From NCBI GenBank assembly GCA_036245805.1, contig BTRK01000006.1, positions 4,319,613 to 4,383,612 on the forward strand: 64,000 nt of DNA, written 5' to 3'. Both the position numbers and the translations under genes were made by a program. This DNA comes from Pristionchus mayeri. Taxonomy: Eukaryota > Nematoda > Chromadorea > Rhabditida > Neodiplogasteridae. Positions 36,870-47,125 of the stretch are shown here, piece after piece; position 1 is the first letter of the stretch, and each line of letters starts with the position of its first letter. Below the pieces are notes generated by a model that worked only from the letters and a program-made list of their open reading frames with translations, made no database searches and had not been told where the DNA came from.

Positions 36870-39085
36870 ATGAGCGAAGATTATCGACAATTTATTGCTG
36901 ATCATCAGGTAATATCTTTGAATATTTTCCTTATTGCAGATAAAAATTTTTAAAAGATGTCCATTCCGTGTTTTAGTGCAAACCCGGATTCGTTAACAAC
37001 TACTTTTCCGCGGTGCTTTTCTTGAATTTGAAAGACAACCATCTGACAAATGCGGAGTTTCCGGTGATTGATTATTTTCAGTACATTTTTATGGTTTTAT
37101 TATCTTAGATTCCGCTATCTGTTCTAGAGGAGGAACTTGAGCGGGAGGACCTCAATTTGACATTGACTCTAGAAAGAGCGACAATATCACAGGCTTTAAA
37201 GTCAGTTTCCGTTCGATAGACTCGCATGGCTCTTACTCATCTTGAAGATAACGAGATTCACACTCGGTTGTAAAAATTTCGAAATTTTCAGGTATTTTGT
37301 AATTTATCTGCTTCGGAGGTGCACTTCAGAGCGAGTAAAGTAAGATCAATTCTTTTTCAAATAAAGGCCAATCAATGACGATTTGTTACAGCACATTGAA
37401 CTACGAAAGTGTTCTTCGCGAAGTTATCAGTAGAGAGGGAGCTCTTCCCACAGGACTTCAGAATCCACTCACTCCCTCGGTGTCCTTTCACTGCTTGCCA
37501 ACAGTGTGCAAGATATTTATAATTGGAGTACTACGTCGACTGGCTGGGGTGAGAATTACATTATTCGAATTGTAAAATTGCATTTTTGTTAATATACTCA
37601 CTTTCATATTATAGTTCCTGCAAAAGAACCTGAAAGCTATCACAAGCGATTCTGAATCGAACGTTTTCTACGCCTTTCCGGATGGCCGAGTATTCGTTTA
37701 CGTAAAGTACAAAAGAACAAGTCGTTGCTTAGCTGTTACATTTTCAGAGGCATATCAGCAAACGAATCTCTCCATGAAATGAAACCGTGGTATTCAGTGA
37801 GCGTTCACTAGCTTTAAAATTTCTCGAGGATTTTATTCAGCTTTACAAGCATACGCGACTATTTTACTTCAATCTATTGTCAGAGACAGAAAGCGAGTGG
37901 ACTTTTGTCGTCAGTGTTCTTCTCAGGTGATTCTGGATTGAATTTGAATTGAAAATTTTGAAAATCAGGCACAACCAACATGCTGCCGTCACGGTTCTGA
38001 CAAGAGTTTTGGTAGGATCAGCAAAGCCGCTGAAGGATAACTTGTATCTCGTGAGAGTTTTCTATGTTGAAACTGCTTTTGCCCCTTAAATCTCGCTGAT
38101 AACATTCTACTGTGTATGCCGATTATTTCGCGGGATATTTTTTCTCCTTAACACTACAAATCGACTTAAGGAAGGGAAACGCAAGGCTAGAGAGGTGTTT
38201 CTGCCATTTCTCTCGTCGGCGATTGCTGCGGAATCGCCAATAGCGGCTCCGAGAAAGGTATATACTCGCATTTCTGGCAGCGTTGGTCAATCGTTATTTA
38301 AAATAATGTTTTTTTATAAAATAAAGTTACTTGTGTTCATTGCAGTCGATCGCATCCACTGACTCTGTCGCAAAATTTATGGCAGCTATGACGATGCTAG
38401 AGGAGAAGAAAAAGAGATGCCGGTACTTCCCGCAATGTAAAAGGGATTGTGGCGACTTTCACCCAACGGAGAATTGTCGGTATGTCTCTTATAATTTTTT
38501 TTTAATTTTTTTAATTTTCAACAGATAGATTTTTCATTTAGTTGCAATTACAACACTGCTATTTACCATCGACCAGGACCAAGCAAGACTTCACCAGCAC
38601 GTCAAGCTCAACCACCCTCACCTGCTCAACCATCCCCTTGTCCCGCTCCAACTTCTCATGCACAGCCTCCTCCCGTGCCGCCTCGAAGGACCACATCTCA
38701 ATATCAAGCCGCGAACTCTGGTCCGGGGAACAACACGGGCCCCGGAGCTGGTGTACATGGCGCCCAACTGTTCGCTCCTCACCCTCCTGGTGCGCCATAT
38801 CCATGCGGTCCTGCCTACCCGATGCCCGGGTACGGACCAGGAGAGTATGTGCCTGGCTTCAGAGCACCGGGAGGCTTCGGAGCACCTAGCATTTATCACG
38901 GATACCCACAGGGGCCTGGTCCGAATTTCGGACAGGGAGGACCATATGCACAATACCCCGGTCCTAACCCGGCTTTTACTACTAATGTAGCTTTATCGCC
39001 TCCTCCACCATACCGGAATGCAAATCCAACTCGAGAAGATAGAGAAATTTTAGACAGAAAGATAAATGAGTCGACTAGATTCTGA
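36870..39085 (+). CDS. G1 (right arm): unknown domain + CCCH finger + Pro/Gly-rich tail
   Basis: Twelve exons: 36870-36908, 36977-37063, 37109-37200, 37292-37339, 37392-37548, 37615-37706, 37748-37796, 37841-37926, 37969-38050, 38171-38257, 38346-38479 and 38542-39085. They total 1497 nt in frame, 498 residues. Start MSEDYRQF, stop after KINESTRF. The N-terminal ~245 residues are the family's unknown domain. A Lys-rich linker leads to one CCCH finger (298-312). The low-complexity tail is rich in Pro, Gly, Tyr and Ala (GYGPGEYVPGF, GGFGAPSIYHG). Such tails are common in RNA-granule proteins, but that role is only a suggestion. The identical gene is at 25690-27905. Confidence 0.76.
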
Positions 39086-39539
39086 TTACAAAGAATATGC
39101 AGTTTTTTTAAAAATATTACGATCACTCGATAAATATATTTTGTAAACAAATTGCTTACGGAATTGGAAGGCCGCAGCTTTGTTTTCATGAACCGTTTTT
39201 AAATTGTTTATAAATAGATAAGAATCACAGAGTTTACGTCAAGGTAAAAAATGCTCCATTTTCAGCAAAGTTACACATTTTAAAACGAATATACTACGAT
39301 CTCCTCACTTTGCCTATGATGACTCATTGTCACAAGCCAGAGCAAACATTCATTCAAAAAGCGCCGGGGAAAGATAACGATCTAGGCAGTGACAGGACGA
39401 AGAGAGATTTTTCTCTCGACACAATACAAAGAGTGCCTTTCATATTCGCTGGCCTTTACAGTTACTGGTCGATCTATTTTTTTCCGAATATCTTCTCTTC
39501 CAAGCAATATCTGCTTGATTACTTTGAAAATCGGCAAAC
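39086..39539. promoter_or_regulatory. Upstream region of G2 (right arm)
   Basis: A 454-bp spacer duplicated at 44883-45336 upstream of G3. The presumed promoter block of the family; no gene seen. Confidence 0.5.
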
Positions 39540-40497
39540 ATGTCCGATTTCCTAGACTACAATCAATGGCTGTCGACGCTGCAGGTGATAAATTGATCAT
39601 TATTTCTAATTTCAAAGAAATTATAAATAATCAGCGTCAACCGCCGTTCATAAACAACTTCTGGAGTGCCATGCTCGCGTATGAAATGGAAGACTGCAAT
39701 CCGTCGGATGGATTCAAGGTTCGATTTTTTTATTATTTTAATTTGGAATAATAACATTTTTACAAACAATGGTTCAGATTCCGTACATCATCGCAGAAGA
39801 GGAGCTCATTAAAGAAGATAAAAATGTAAATCTGGTGGATAGTGAAGTGTACATTTCTCCCATTTTGAGGTACACCATGTTGCAACATTTTCGATAGAAT
39901 TTTAACATTACATTTTTAATGTAACTCAAACAATAAATTTTTTAGGCATTGGCTAGTCCATCTTCTCAAACCTTTCGATGCGGATGTGAAGTGAGTTTTA
40001 CGGACATACACTTTGGCTAATTCTTCTTTATCTTCAGCGCAATCAATCTCGAGGATGTGATTCGGTCGTTCATTCACAATGCAATCACTCTTCCTACTTG
40101 CGTCACCACTTTCCCGTTTTCCCGTACCACTCTATTCCACAGTATGCCCTCTGAGTGCAAGCTGTGGCTCATCTGCATGATTAGAACATATAAAAAGGTG
40201 AGACATTGTGTCCACTATACAGAAAGATAAATTTACGCCAGACATCTCGAGCAGTTCCCACTGTCAGTAGCAGGTTGTGCTCTCTCGTTTTTGCATTGCA
40301 GCTGTATATCTACTCGCCACCTCGATCCTCCCCCGCCCGAGTACGACCCAATCCGAACTGCTCACGAAACAAGTGGACGGCGCGCAGTTCCGGGTATCGT
40401 CACTAAAACTAGAAAGTCGTTATCGCTGATAAATGCAGGAACGCCTAGAGGACGAGCACAGAGACGCAGTGATGCACGCGGGAAAGATCAAGAGTGA
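39540..40497 (+). CDS. G2 5' part converted to a short G3-like gene (right arm)
   Basis: Exons 39540-39584, 39635-39718, 39778-39869, 39946-39990, 40038-40197, then G3-type terminal exons ending at the TGA at 40497, give about 217 residues. The first three exons are those of G2 (mirror of the 25235 start). From 39931 the sequence is the inserted 890-bp copy of the G3 3' end, which gives it the G3 tail and stop. Exon 3 (donor 39870) could instead splice over the insertion to the second acceptor at 40836 and rebuild the long G2 frame. The locus could then make a short and a long form; that is inference. No zinc finger is present in the short form. Confidence 0.6.
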
Positions 40498-40820
40498 GTT
40501 TGAAAATCTAAAGAGAGATCAAAGATCGCATTCAGAAGCGAAGAGCCCCAAGGCGGCACAGAGAACGATCAGAGCGATGCTCAACAATGGACCGTAATTA
40601 TAACCACGTTATCGAGCCAATTATCGATACTTTCTAATTTTCATCGATCTTCAAAATAAAGAATATTCATTCACTTCTGTTCGGAAATTATAAATATCGC
40701 AATAATATTGAAAATGGTTAAAATATTTCCAAATAAAAAGGTGCACTAAGAAAGAACTCTTCTCTGTGAATACTTCGCAGTGTACAGAATTCACCGACTA
40801 CACTGTCAAAGCTCTAATTG
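39931..40820 (+). repeat. 890-bp duplication present only in the right arm
   Basis: The sequence starting CAATAAATTTTTTAGGC occurs at 39931 and again at 40821; the left arm has it once at this place. The extra piece equals the 3' half of G3 (45728-46617). At two discriminating sites (CATCTGCATG and GGCACAGAGAAC) it agrees with the left-arm G3 and not the right-arm G3. It carries one private difference, GAGCCCC. Confidence 0.9.
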
Positions 40821-40835
40821 CAATAAATTTTTTAG

Positions 40836-43800
40836 GCATTGGCTAGTCCATCTTCTCAAACCTTTCGATGCGGATGTGAAGTGAGTTTTACGGACATACA
40901 CTTTGGCTAATTCTTCTTTATCTTCAGCGCAATCAATCTCGAGGATGTGATTCGGTCGTTCATTCACAATGCAATCACTCTTCCTACTTGCGTCACCACT
41001 TTCCCGTTTTCCCGTACCACTCTATTCCACAGTATGCCCTCTGAGTGCAAGCTGTGGCTCATCTACATGATTAGAACATATAAAAAGGTGAGACATTGTG
41101 TCCACTATACAGAAAGATAAATTTACGCCAGACATCTCGAGCAGTTCCCACTGTCACTAGAGATGCACTGGGCAATGCCTATCACATAATCTCGGATTGT
41201 CGGCTCTATGTGAGTATGGATCGATCTGAAAGCGCGTGAGTGATAAATTGTAGTTTGCACCGTAATTTCGAAATTGTAGAACTCTTCCAATCGATGATGA
41301 GCGTTTGAAGAATCGGCCCTGGGGGCCGGTACGGTGATTTTGAGCTTCTGGAAATGAGAAAATTGTTCAGCTCTACCGATTCGTTCATTCACAGTCGTGC
41401 ACTCTCCTGTGCGAGAACAGAGAAGGATGGGACGGGATGTGGGACGTCTTCCAACAGTTCGTTGCGATGAAACTTATTCAAATTTTGAGCCGCTTTGTAG
41501 CTTCAAGTTGAATGATCTGAGCAACTCAATTCGTCAAGAAATGAACTCTCGGCTGACCAAGAACCATTTGCAAGCGGTAAAAAATCGTTTTAAAATGTCG
41601 TTTTCAATAGATATATTTTGCAGATGATTCGAGAAAAAAACCGCGCAGAATTTCAAGACTTCTGTCGTACTCTTGGCCCTGTTTGTAAAGCTGACGTACT
41701 GGAAAACCTAGGCAAGAATTCGAAAAAGAAGCAGCAGGCAAGTAAATACTGCGATAATTAATCGGCCACTTTTTTGCAGAAGAAGGTTTCAGTCGATTCC
41801 CACGCAAGTAACACCGCCCTCAATGCTCTTGAAACTGGTAAACATTTACTCATTTGAATCTTTAAATCTTTTATTACAACATATTGTGGTTTTATCATCG
41901 ACATTTCCTCAAAATTTCAAAAATATTTTGAAAAAGTGCTCATGTAGTTGTAGATGTCAAGTCTGTGAATCTGAAGACTCGTACGCCCACCCCAACTGCT
42001 AAGCAAACTCAGGTATGCTTTGAGCTGCAAAATTACTCACAATAACACCATTTAGGGGCCAGAGAAGTCGTCAGACGAGATAGTGGGCAAGTGCTACAAC
42101 TTTCCTCAGTGCCCGCTCAAAAATAAATGCAAATACTATCATCCCAAAATTCCTTGCACGTACGTAATGATATAATTTACATTGGCCAGATTTTTGCTTT
42201 AGCAAATTCCCGAACTGTCCTCGTGCCTGGCAATGTCTCTTCGTGCACCATCCATGCCCGAAAGATGGGCAGTGTGCTGAAGTAGACTGTCCCTATGAGC
42301 ATTGGAAGGTGATTTACACCTACCCTCATTGTTTATTGTTCTGTTCCAGAGCATGCCTACGTATTACCGCAAGCCGAGGGAATCAGAAACGGAGGTATGC
42401 TTGTGATCCATATCAAGGAAATTACAAATTGTATTTAGAAAAGTCCTCGGCCAGTAGCATCTGTAGCGCCCGTTAAGAGGGAGGACTCGAAGCAGAATAT
42501 GAAGAAGAATACCGAACAACAAGTTAGTGTTATTTTTTTGTCGAAAAATGTAGCACTAGTTCGGGTAATAACCGTCTCATGAAAGGAAATAATATCATTC
42601 CATCGTATTTTCGCAGTAGAAGTTTTGACAGTGTCGGATTCTAATGTGTAAATACTGGAGAAGGGTACTTTTTTGGTTCTCATTCGACAGTTCTCATTCG
42701 ACCTTGTTGAAAACAAGTTTTAAAATTTAAAATTATATTACGAAAAAAAATCATTTTAAAAAATATCAGAAGAGTTCGGGTACTCCCTCCAAGCAAGATG
42801 GCAAGAAGCGATGCCAATTCGTCCCAAGGTGCACGAAATTCCACACGGATGGATACTTCCATCCCTCGGAGAAATGCAAGTAAGTTATGAAAACTTTCGG
42901 AGAATTTTTAATGTGCTGTAGGGCACTAAACACCGTAACTTGAAGAAACAAAAAAACCCACAAAAAACTGGGTGATAGTTTCTTACAAATTTCATTTCTC
43001 TCTTATAGAACACTCGCTTCCACTGGAAAGTGTGCAAAGGGCCGCCGATGCTTGTTCTTGCATGGACTCTGTAAGAAGGATGGTTCTTGCGATGACCTAC
43101 AGTGCATCTACGAACACTTAAAGGTCAAATATGGAATTGCTTATTTCTAATCTCCGTATCTTTTTAGAGTCCGCCAGTCTTCGAACGGATATTAGCCTCA
43201 AAGAAGGTCAGATATGAATATATGGTTCCAAAATTCACAACTATGTGATTCAGGGAGGATTGTCGCGAGCAGATTCGACGAGCAACCTCTCGACTTGCAC
43301 TGGTGCCTCGAGAGGGCGCAGAAAGAGTATCACCTTCGAATTGGATTCGGATGAAGAGGAGAAACCACTCAAGAAGGTTGGTTGTGGAGGATTATCATTT
43401 TAGAACAGTTTATTTTATTGTAGAACAGTTTTTTTTCTATTTTGGTAGTGGATTTTCCAAGGCAACTGATAAAACTCATCAGGACTCACAAAGCAAGAAG
43501 CCGAAGGGGATTCTTAAAAATCCCGAGAAGAATATCGCTGAAATATGCCCATTCGGCTCTCGATGCACTCAGAAGAACTGTGAGAAAGCGCATCCTACTG
43601 AGAAGTGCAAGTGGGTGATATTTCCTTTAATATCTATATAATGTCATTTCTTGGATAATTGGCCCACCTTACGATACATCCCATTTCTAGTTGTACTCTA
43701 CCTACTTTTTAATGTGATATCTCTCCCTATCCTCCTGATAGTGCTAAGAATAACCATGATTATGTTACGTAAGGCTAGAGGAGAAATGGAAGCAGTAGGG

Positions 43801-44882
43801 TCGATCAGAAAATGCGGGTGGACCAAATATCGATGAAATGCCGATATACCTCTAAACGACTATAATACGTTGTAAACCTTCATTGAAGAGCCTTCCCCAA
43901 GTGCCCAAACGGCGCTATTTGCATGTTCTTGCACGAAACATGCAAGAATGACGGAGTTTGCAAGAAAGAGAACTGTGATTTCGTGCATAAACTCGTAAGT
44001 CCTCTTCCCATCCTTGCCAGAGTTGAAAATGAATTTTGAATGTAGAAGATAACATTAATTTTGATATGGCAATTTCAGCCTCACATCATAGAGAACAGTT
44101 GGTGCAGGAACGGCTCTCGTTGCAGAACAGCTGGCTGCAAGTTCCTTCACCCTGAGGTGATCTAGAATTGCACTCACTCGATCATTCATTTATTCCGTTA
44201 GGTGAGATTGCAATACAGCAAGAGGGTATAGGTTGTGTACTAATCAGATCGTGTAGTGCACAGTGATGGTGATAAGTCTTCTAGACACATTGTTCCAATT
44301 CAATTGGCGGTCGTTCAGGAGTGCATCGGTCGCTGTCCCACCCCTGGAGACTGCTGGAAGTACCATCGACCAGGACCAAGCAAGACTTCACCAGCACGTC
44401 AAGCTCAACCACCCTCACCTGCTCAACCATCCCCTTGTCCCGCTCCAACTTCTCATGCACAGCCTCCTCCCGTGCCGCCTCGAAGGACCACATCTCAATA
44501 TCAAGCCGCGAACTCTGGTCCGGGGAACAACACGGGCCCCAAAGCTGGTATACATGGCGCCCAACTGTTCGCTCCTCACCCTCCTGGTGCGCCATATCCA
44601 TACGGTCCTGCCTACCCGATGCCCGGGTACGGACCAGGAGAGTATGTGCCTGGCTTCGGAGCACCGGGAGGCTTCGGAGCACCTAGCATTTATCACGGAT
44701 ACCCACAGGGGCCTGGTCCGAATTTCGGACAGGGAGGACCATATGCACAATACCCCGGTCCTAACCCGGCTTTTACTACTAATGTAGCTTTATCGCCTCC
44801 TCCACCATACCGGAATGCAAATCCAACTCGAGAAGATAGAGAAATTTTAGACAGAAAGATAAATGAGTCGACTAGATTCTGA
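40836..44882 (+). CDS. G2 3' part (right arm): CCCH array and Pro/Gly tail, separated from its start by the insertion
   Basis: Continuation of G2: exons from 40836-40880 and 40928-41087 through 44319-44882. Zinc-finger exons are 42056-42159, 42203-42308, 42770-42879, 43009-43123, 43462-43610, 43889-43994, 44079-44156 and the start of 44319. Fingers come in three successive triplets, each ending with a CxxDGxC-type or equivalent finger, plus two extra. The first finger of triplet 2 (CQFVPRCTKFHTDGYFH) lacks its third Cys, and the last (CIGRCPTPGDCWKYH) has x3 spacing. Exon 8 (41371-41576) lacks one base near 41500. The intron at 41738 uses a GC donor. Without skipping of the inserted exons this part has no start codon of its own except internal ones such as 41427. 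It is therefore either the 3' part of a long isoform or a decaying fragment. Confidence 0.62.
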
Positions 44883-45336
44883 TTACAAAGAATATGCAGT
44901 TTTTTTAAAAAATATTACGATCACTCGATAAATATATTTTGTAAACAAATTGCTTACGGAATTGGAAGGCCGCAGCTTTGTTTTCATGAACCGTTTTTAA
45001 ATTGTTTATAAATTGATAAGAATCACAGAGTTTACGTCAAGGTAAAAAATGCTCCATTTTCAGCAAAGTTACACATTTTAAAACGAATATACTACGATCT
45101 CCTCACTTTGCCTATGATGACTCATTGTCACAAGCCAGAGCAAACATTCATTCAAAAAGCGCCGGGGAAAGATAACGATCTAGGCAGTGACAGGACGAAG
45201 AGAGATTTTTCTCTCGACACAATACAAAGAGTGCCTTTCATATTCGCTGGCCTTTACAGTTACTGGTCGATCTATTTTTTCCGAATATCTTCTCTTCCAA
45301 GCAATATCTGCTTGATTACTTTGAAAATCGGCAAAC
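44883..45336. promoter_or_regulatory. Upstream region of G3 (right arm)
   Basis: Copy of 39086-39539 at a distance of 5797 bp. It contains a long open frame (reported from 45108) that is broken by a one-base difference in the sister copy, so I treat it as non-coding. Confidence 0.5.
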
Positions 45337-46294
45337 ATGTCCGATTTCCTAGACTACAATCAATGGCTGTCGACGCTGCAGGTGATAAATTGATCATTAT
45401 TTCTAATTTCAAAGAAATTATAAATAATCAGCGTCAACCGCCGTTCATAAACAACTTCTGGAGTGCCATGCTCGCGTATGAAATGGAAGACTGCAATCCG
45501 TCGGATGGATTCAAGGTTCGATCTTTTTTTTATTTTAATTTGGAATAATAACATTTTTACAAACAATGGTTCAGATTCCGTACAGCATCGCAGAAGAGGA
45601 GCTCATTAAAGAAGATAAAAATGTAAATCTGGTGGATAGTGAAGTGTACATTTCTCCCATTTTGAGGTACACCATGTTGCAACATTTTCGATAGAATTTT
45701 AACATTACATTTTTAATGTAATTCAAACAATAAATTTTTTAGGCATTGGCTAGTCCATCTTCTCAAACCTTTCGATGCGGATGTGAAGTGAGTTTTACGG
45801 ACATACACTTTGGCTAATTCTTCTTTATCTTCAGCGCAATCAATCTCGAGGATGTGATTCGGTCGTTCATTCACAATGCAATCACTCTTCCTACTTGCGT
45901 CACCACTTTCCCGTTTTCCCGTACCACTCTATTCCACAGTATGCCCTCTGAGTGCAAGCTGTGGCTCATCTACATGATTAGAACATATAAAAAGGTGAGA
46001 CATTGTGTCCACTATACAGAAAGATAAATTTACGCCAGACATCTCGAGCAGTTCCCACTGTCAGTAGCAGGTTGTGCTCTCTCGTTTTTGCATTGCAGCT
46101 GTATATCTACTCGCCACCTCGATCCTCCCCCGCCCGAGTACGACCCAATCCGAACTGCTCACGAAACAAGTGGACGGCGCGCAGTTCCGGGTATCGTCAC
46201 TAAAACTAGAAAGTCGTTATCGCTGATAAATGCAGGAACGCCTAGAGGACGAGCACAGAGACGCAGTGATGCACGCGGGAAAGATCAAGAGTGA
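45337..46294 (+). CDS. G3 (right arm): short paralogue of the zinc-finger family
   Basis: Exons 45337-45381, 45432-45515, 45575-45666, 45743-45787, 45835-45994, 46039-46070 and 46099-46294; 654 nt, 217 residues plus stop. It begins MSDFLDYNQWLSTLQ, contains SIAEEELIKEDKNVN and NLEDVIRSFIHNAITLPT, and ends in a basic tail. It is homologous to the first ~145 residues of G2 and less closely to G1, and lacks fingers. An alternative 45-nt intron near 46197 would lead to a Glu/Lys-rich end (ERLEDEHRDAVMHAGK) stopping at 46394. Which end is used cannot be settled by eye. Convergent with the carrier gene; an AATAAA lies at 46452. Function unknown. Confidence 0.6.
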
Positions 46295-47125
46295 GTTTGA
46301 AAATCTAAAGAGAGATCAAAGATCGCATTCAGAAGCGAAGAGTCCCAAGGCGGCACAAAGAACGATCAGAGCGATGCTCAACAATGGACCGTAATTATAA
46401 CCACGTTATCGAGCCAATTATCGATACTTTCTAATTTTCATCGATCTTCAAAATAAAGAATATTCATTCACTTCTGTTCGGAAATTATAAATATCGCAAT
46501 AATATTGAAAATGGTTAAAATATTTCCAAATAAAAAGGTGCACTAAGAAAGAACTCTTCTCTGTGAATACTTCGCAGTGTACAGAATTCACCGACTACAC
46601 TGTCAAAGCTCTAATTGCATAGACATCGAAACATTGTGCATAGTACTGAAAAAAATTCCGCTGGAGGGTAGGATAAGCTGTTCTCAAATCGCCGTGTATC
46701 CTCCTACAACCTTGTAGGAGTGAGGAGAGATCACAAGTTAAGGAATCGAACAAAATAATTTTTAGTTGTGATACTAGCTTGAAGAGGAACATTGAAGATG
46801 TTGACAAAACACACATTAACTGATCGAGGAGAAGCCTTGGAAAGGAAAACTAGCGAATGCCCATAAAGATTAATATTCCATCGACCCCTCCCCCTGAATA
46901 CAATCCACCTCCCCCCTTCCCCTTTGTGTAGTTCACTGTGATTCGATGTGTTCAACAACGCAATTAAGGCATTGCACCTTTCATTACATAACTCAAAATG
47001 ACAGGCAAACGCTACGAGAACATAAGCGGGCGGGAAAGCCGAAGCGGAGGGCCGGGGCCGGGGATTAGTAGAGGAAGGCCGCTGCCGGGTGCCGTCAAAT
47101 GCCGAGTCGCGTTCACGTTCGGACG
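46295..47125. other. Intergenic, convergent 3' ends (right arm)
   Basis: Mirror of 18540-19370: 3' untranslated parts of G3 and the carrier, with a C-rich stretch around 46885-46920. No further gene seen. Confidence 0.65.
46452..46457 (+). terminator. Polyadenylation signal of G3 (right arm)
   Basis: AATAAA within CAAAATAAAGAATATTC, 58-158 bp past the alternative G3 stops. Confidence 0.5.

Noticed and set aside
41427..41576. ATG at 41427 as the true start of the zinc-finger gene
   Set aside because: Upstream exons align with G1 through this point (LYRFVHSQS, then LLCENREGWDG), so the gene more likely starts at the MSDFLDYN exon. The internal ATG is kept only as a possible rescue start after the frame break.
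44281..44787. Overlapping long open frames on both strands of the Pro/Gly-rich tail exon
   Set aside because: They are shadows caused by GC-rich low-complexity coding sequence; only the frame that continues the zinc-finger exon and ends STRF is kept.
45108..45548. 146-codon open frame upstream of and overlapping G3
   Set aside because: A one-base homopolymer difference breaks it in the paralogous copies (39310-39751 and mirror), and G3 exon 1 with its splice sites lies in a different frame.
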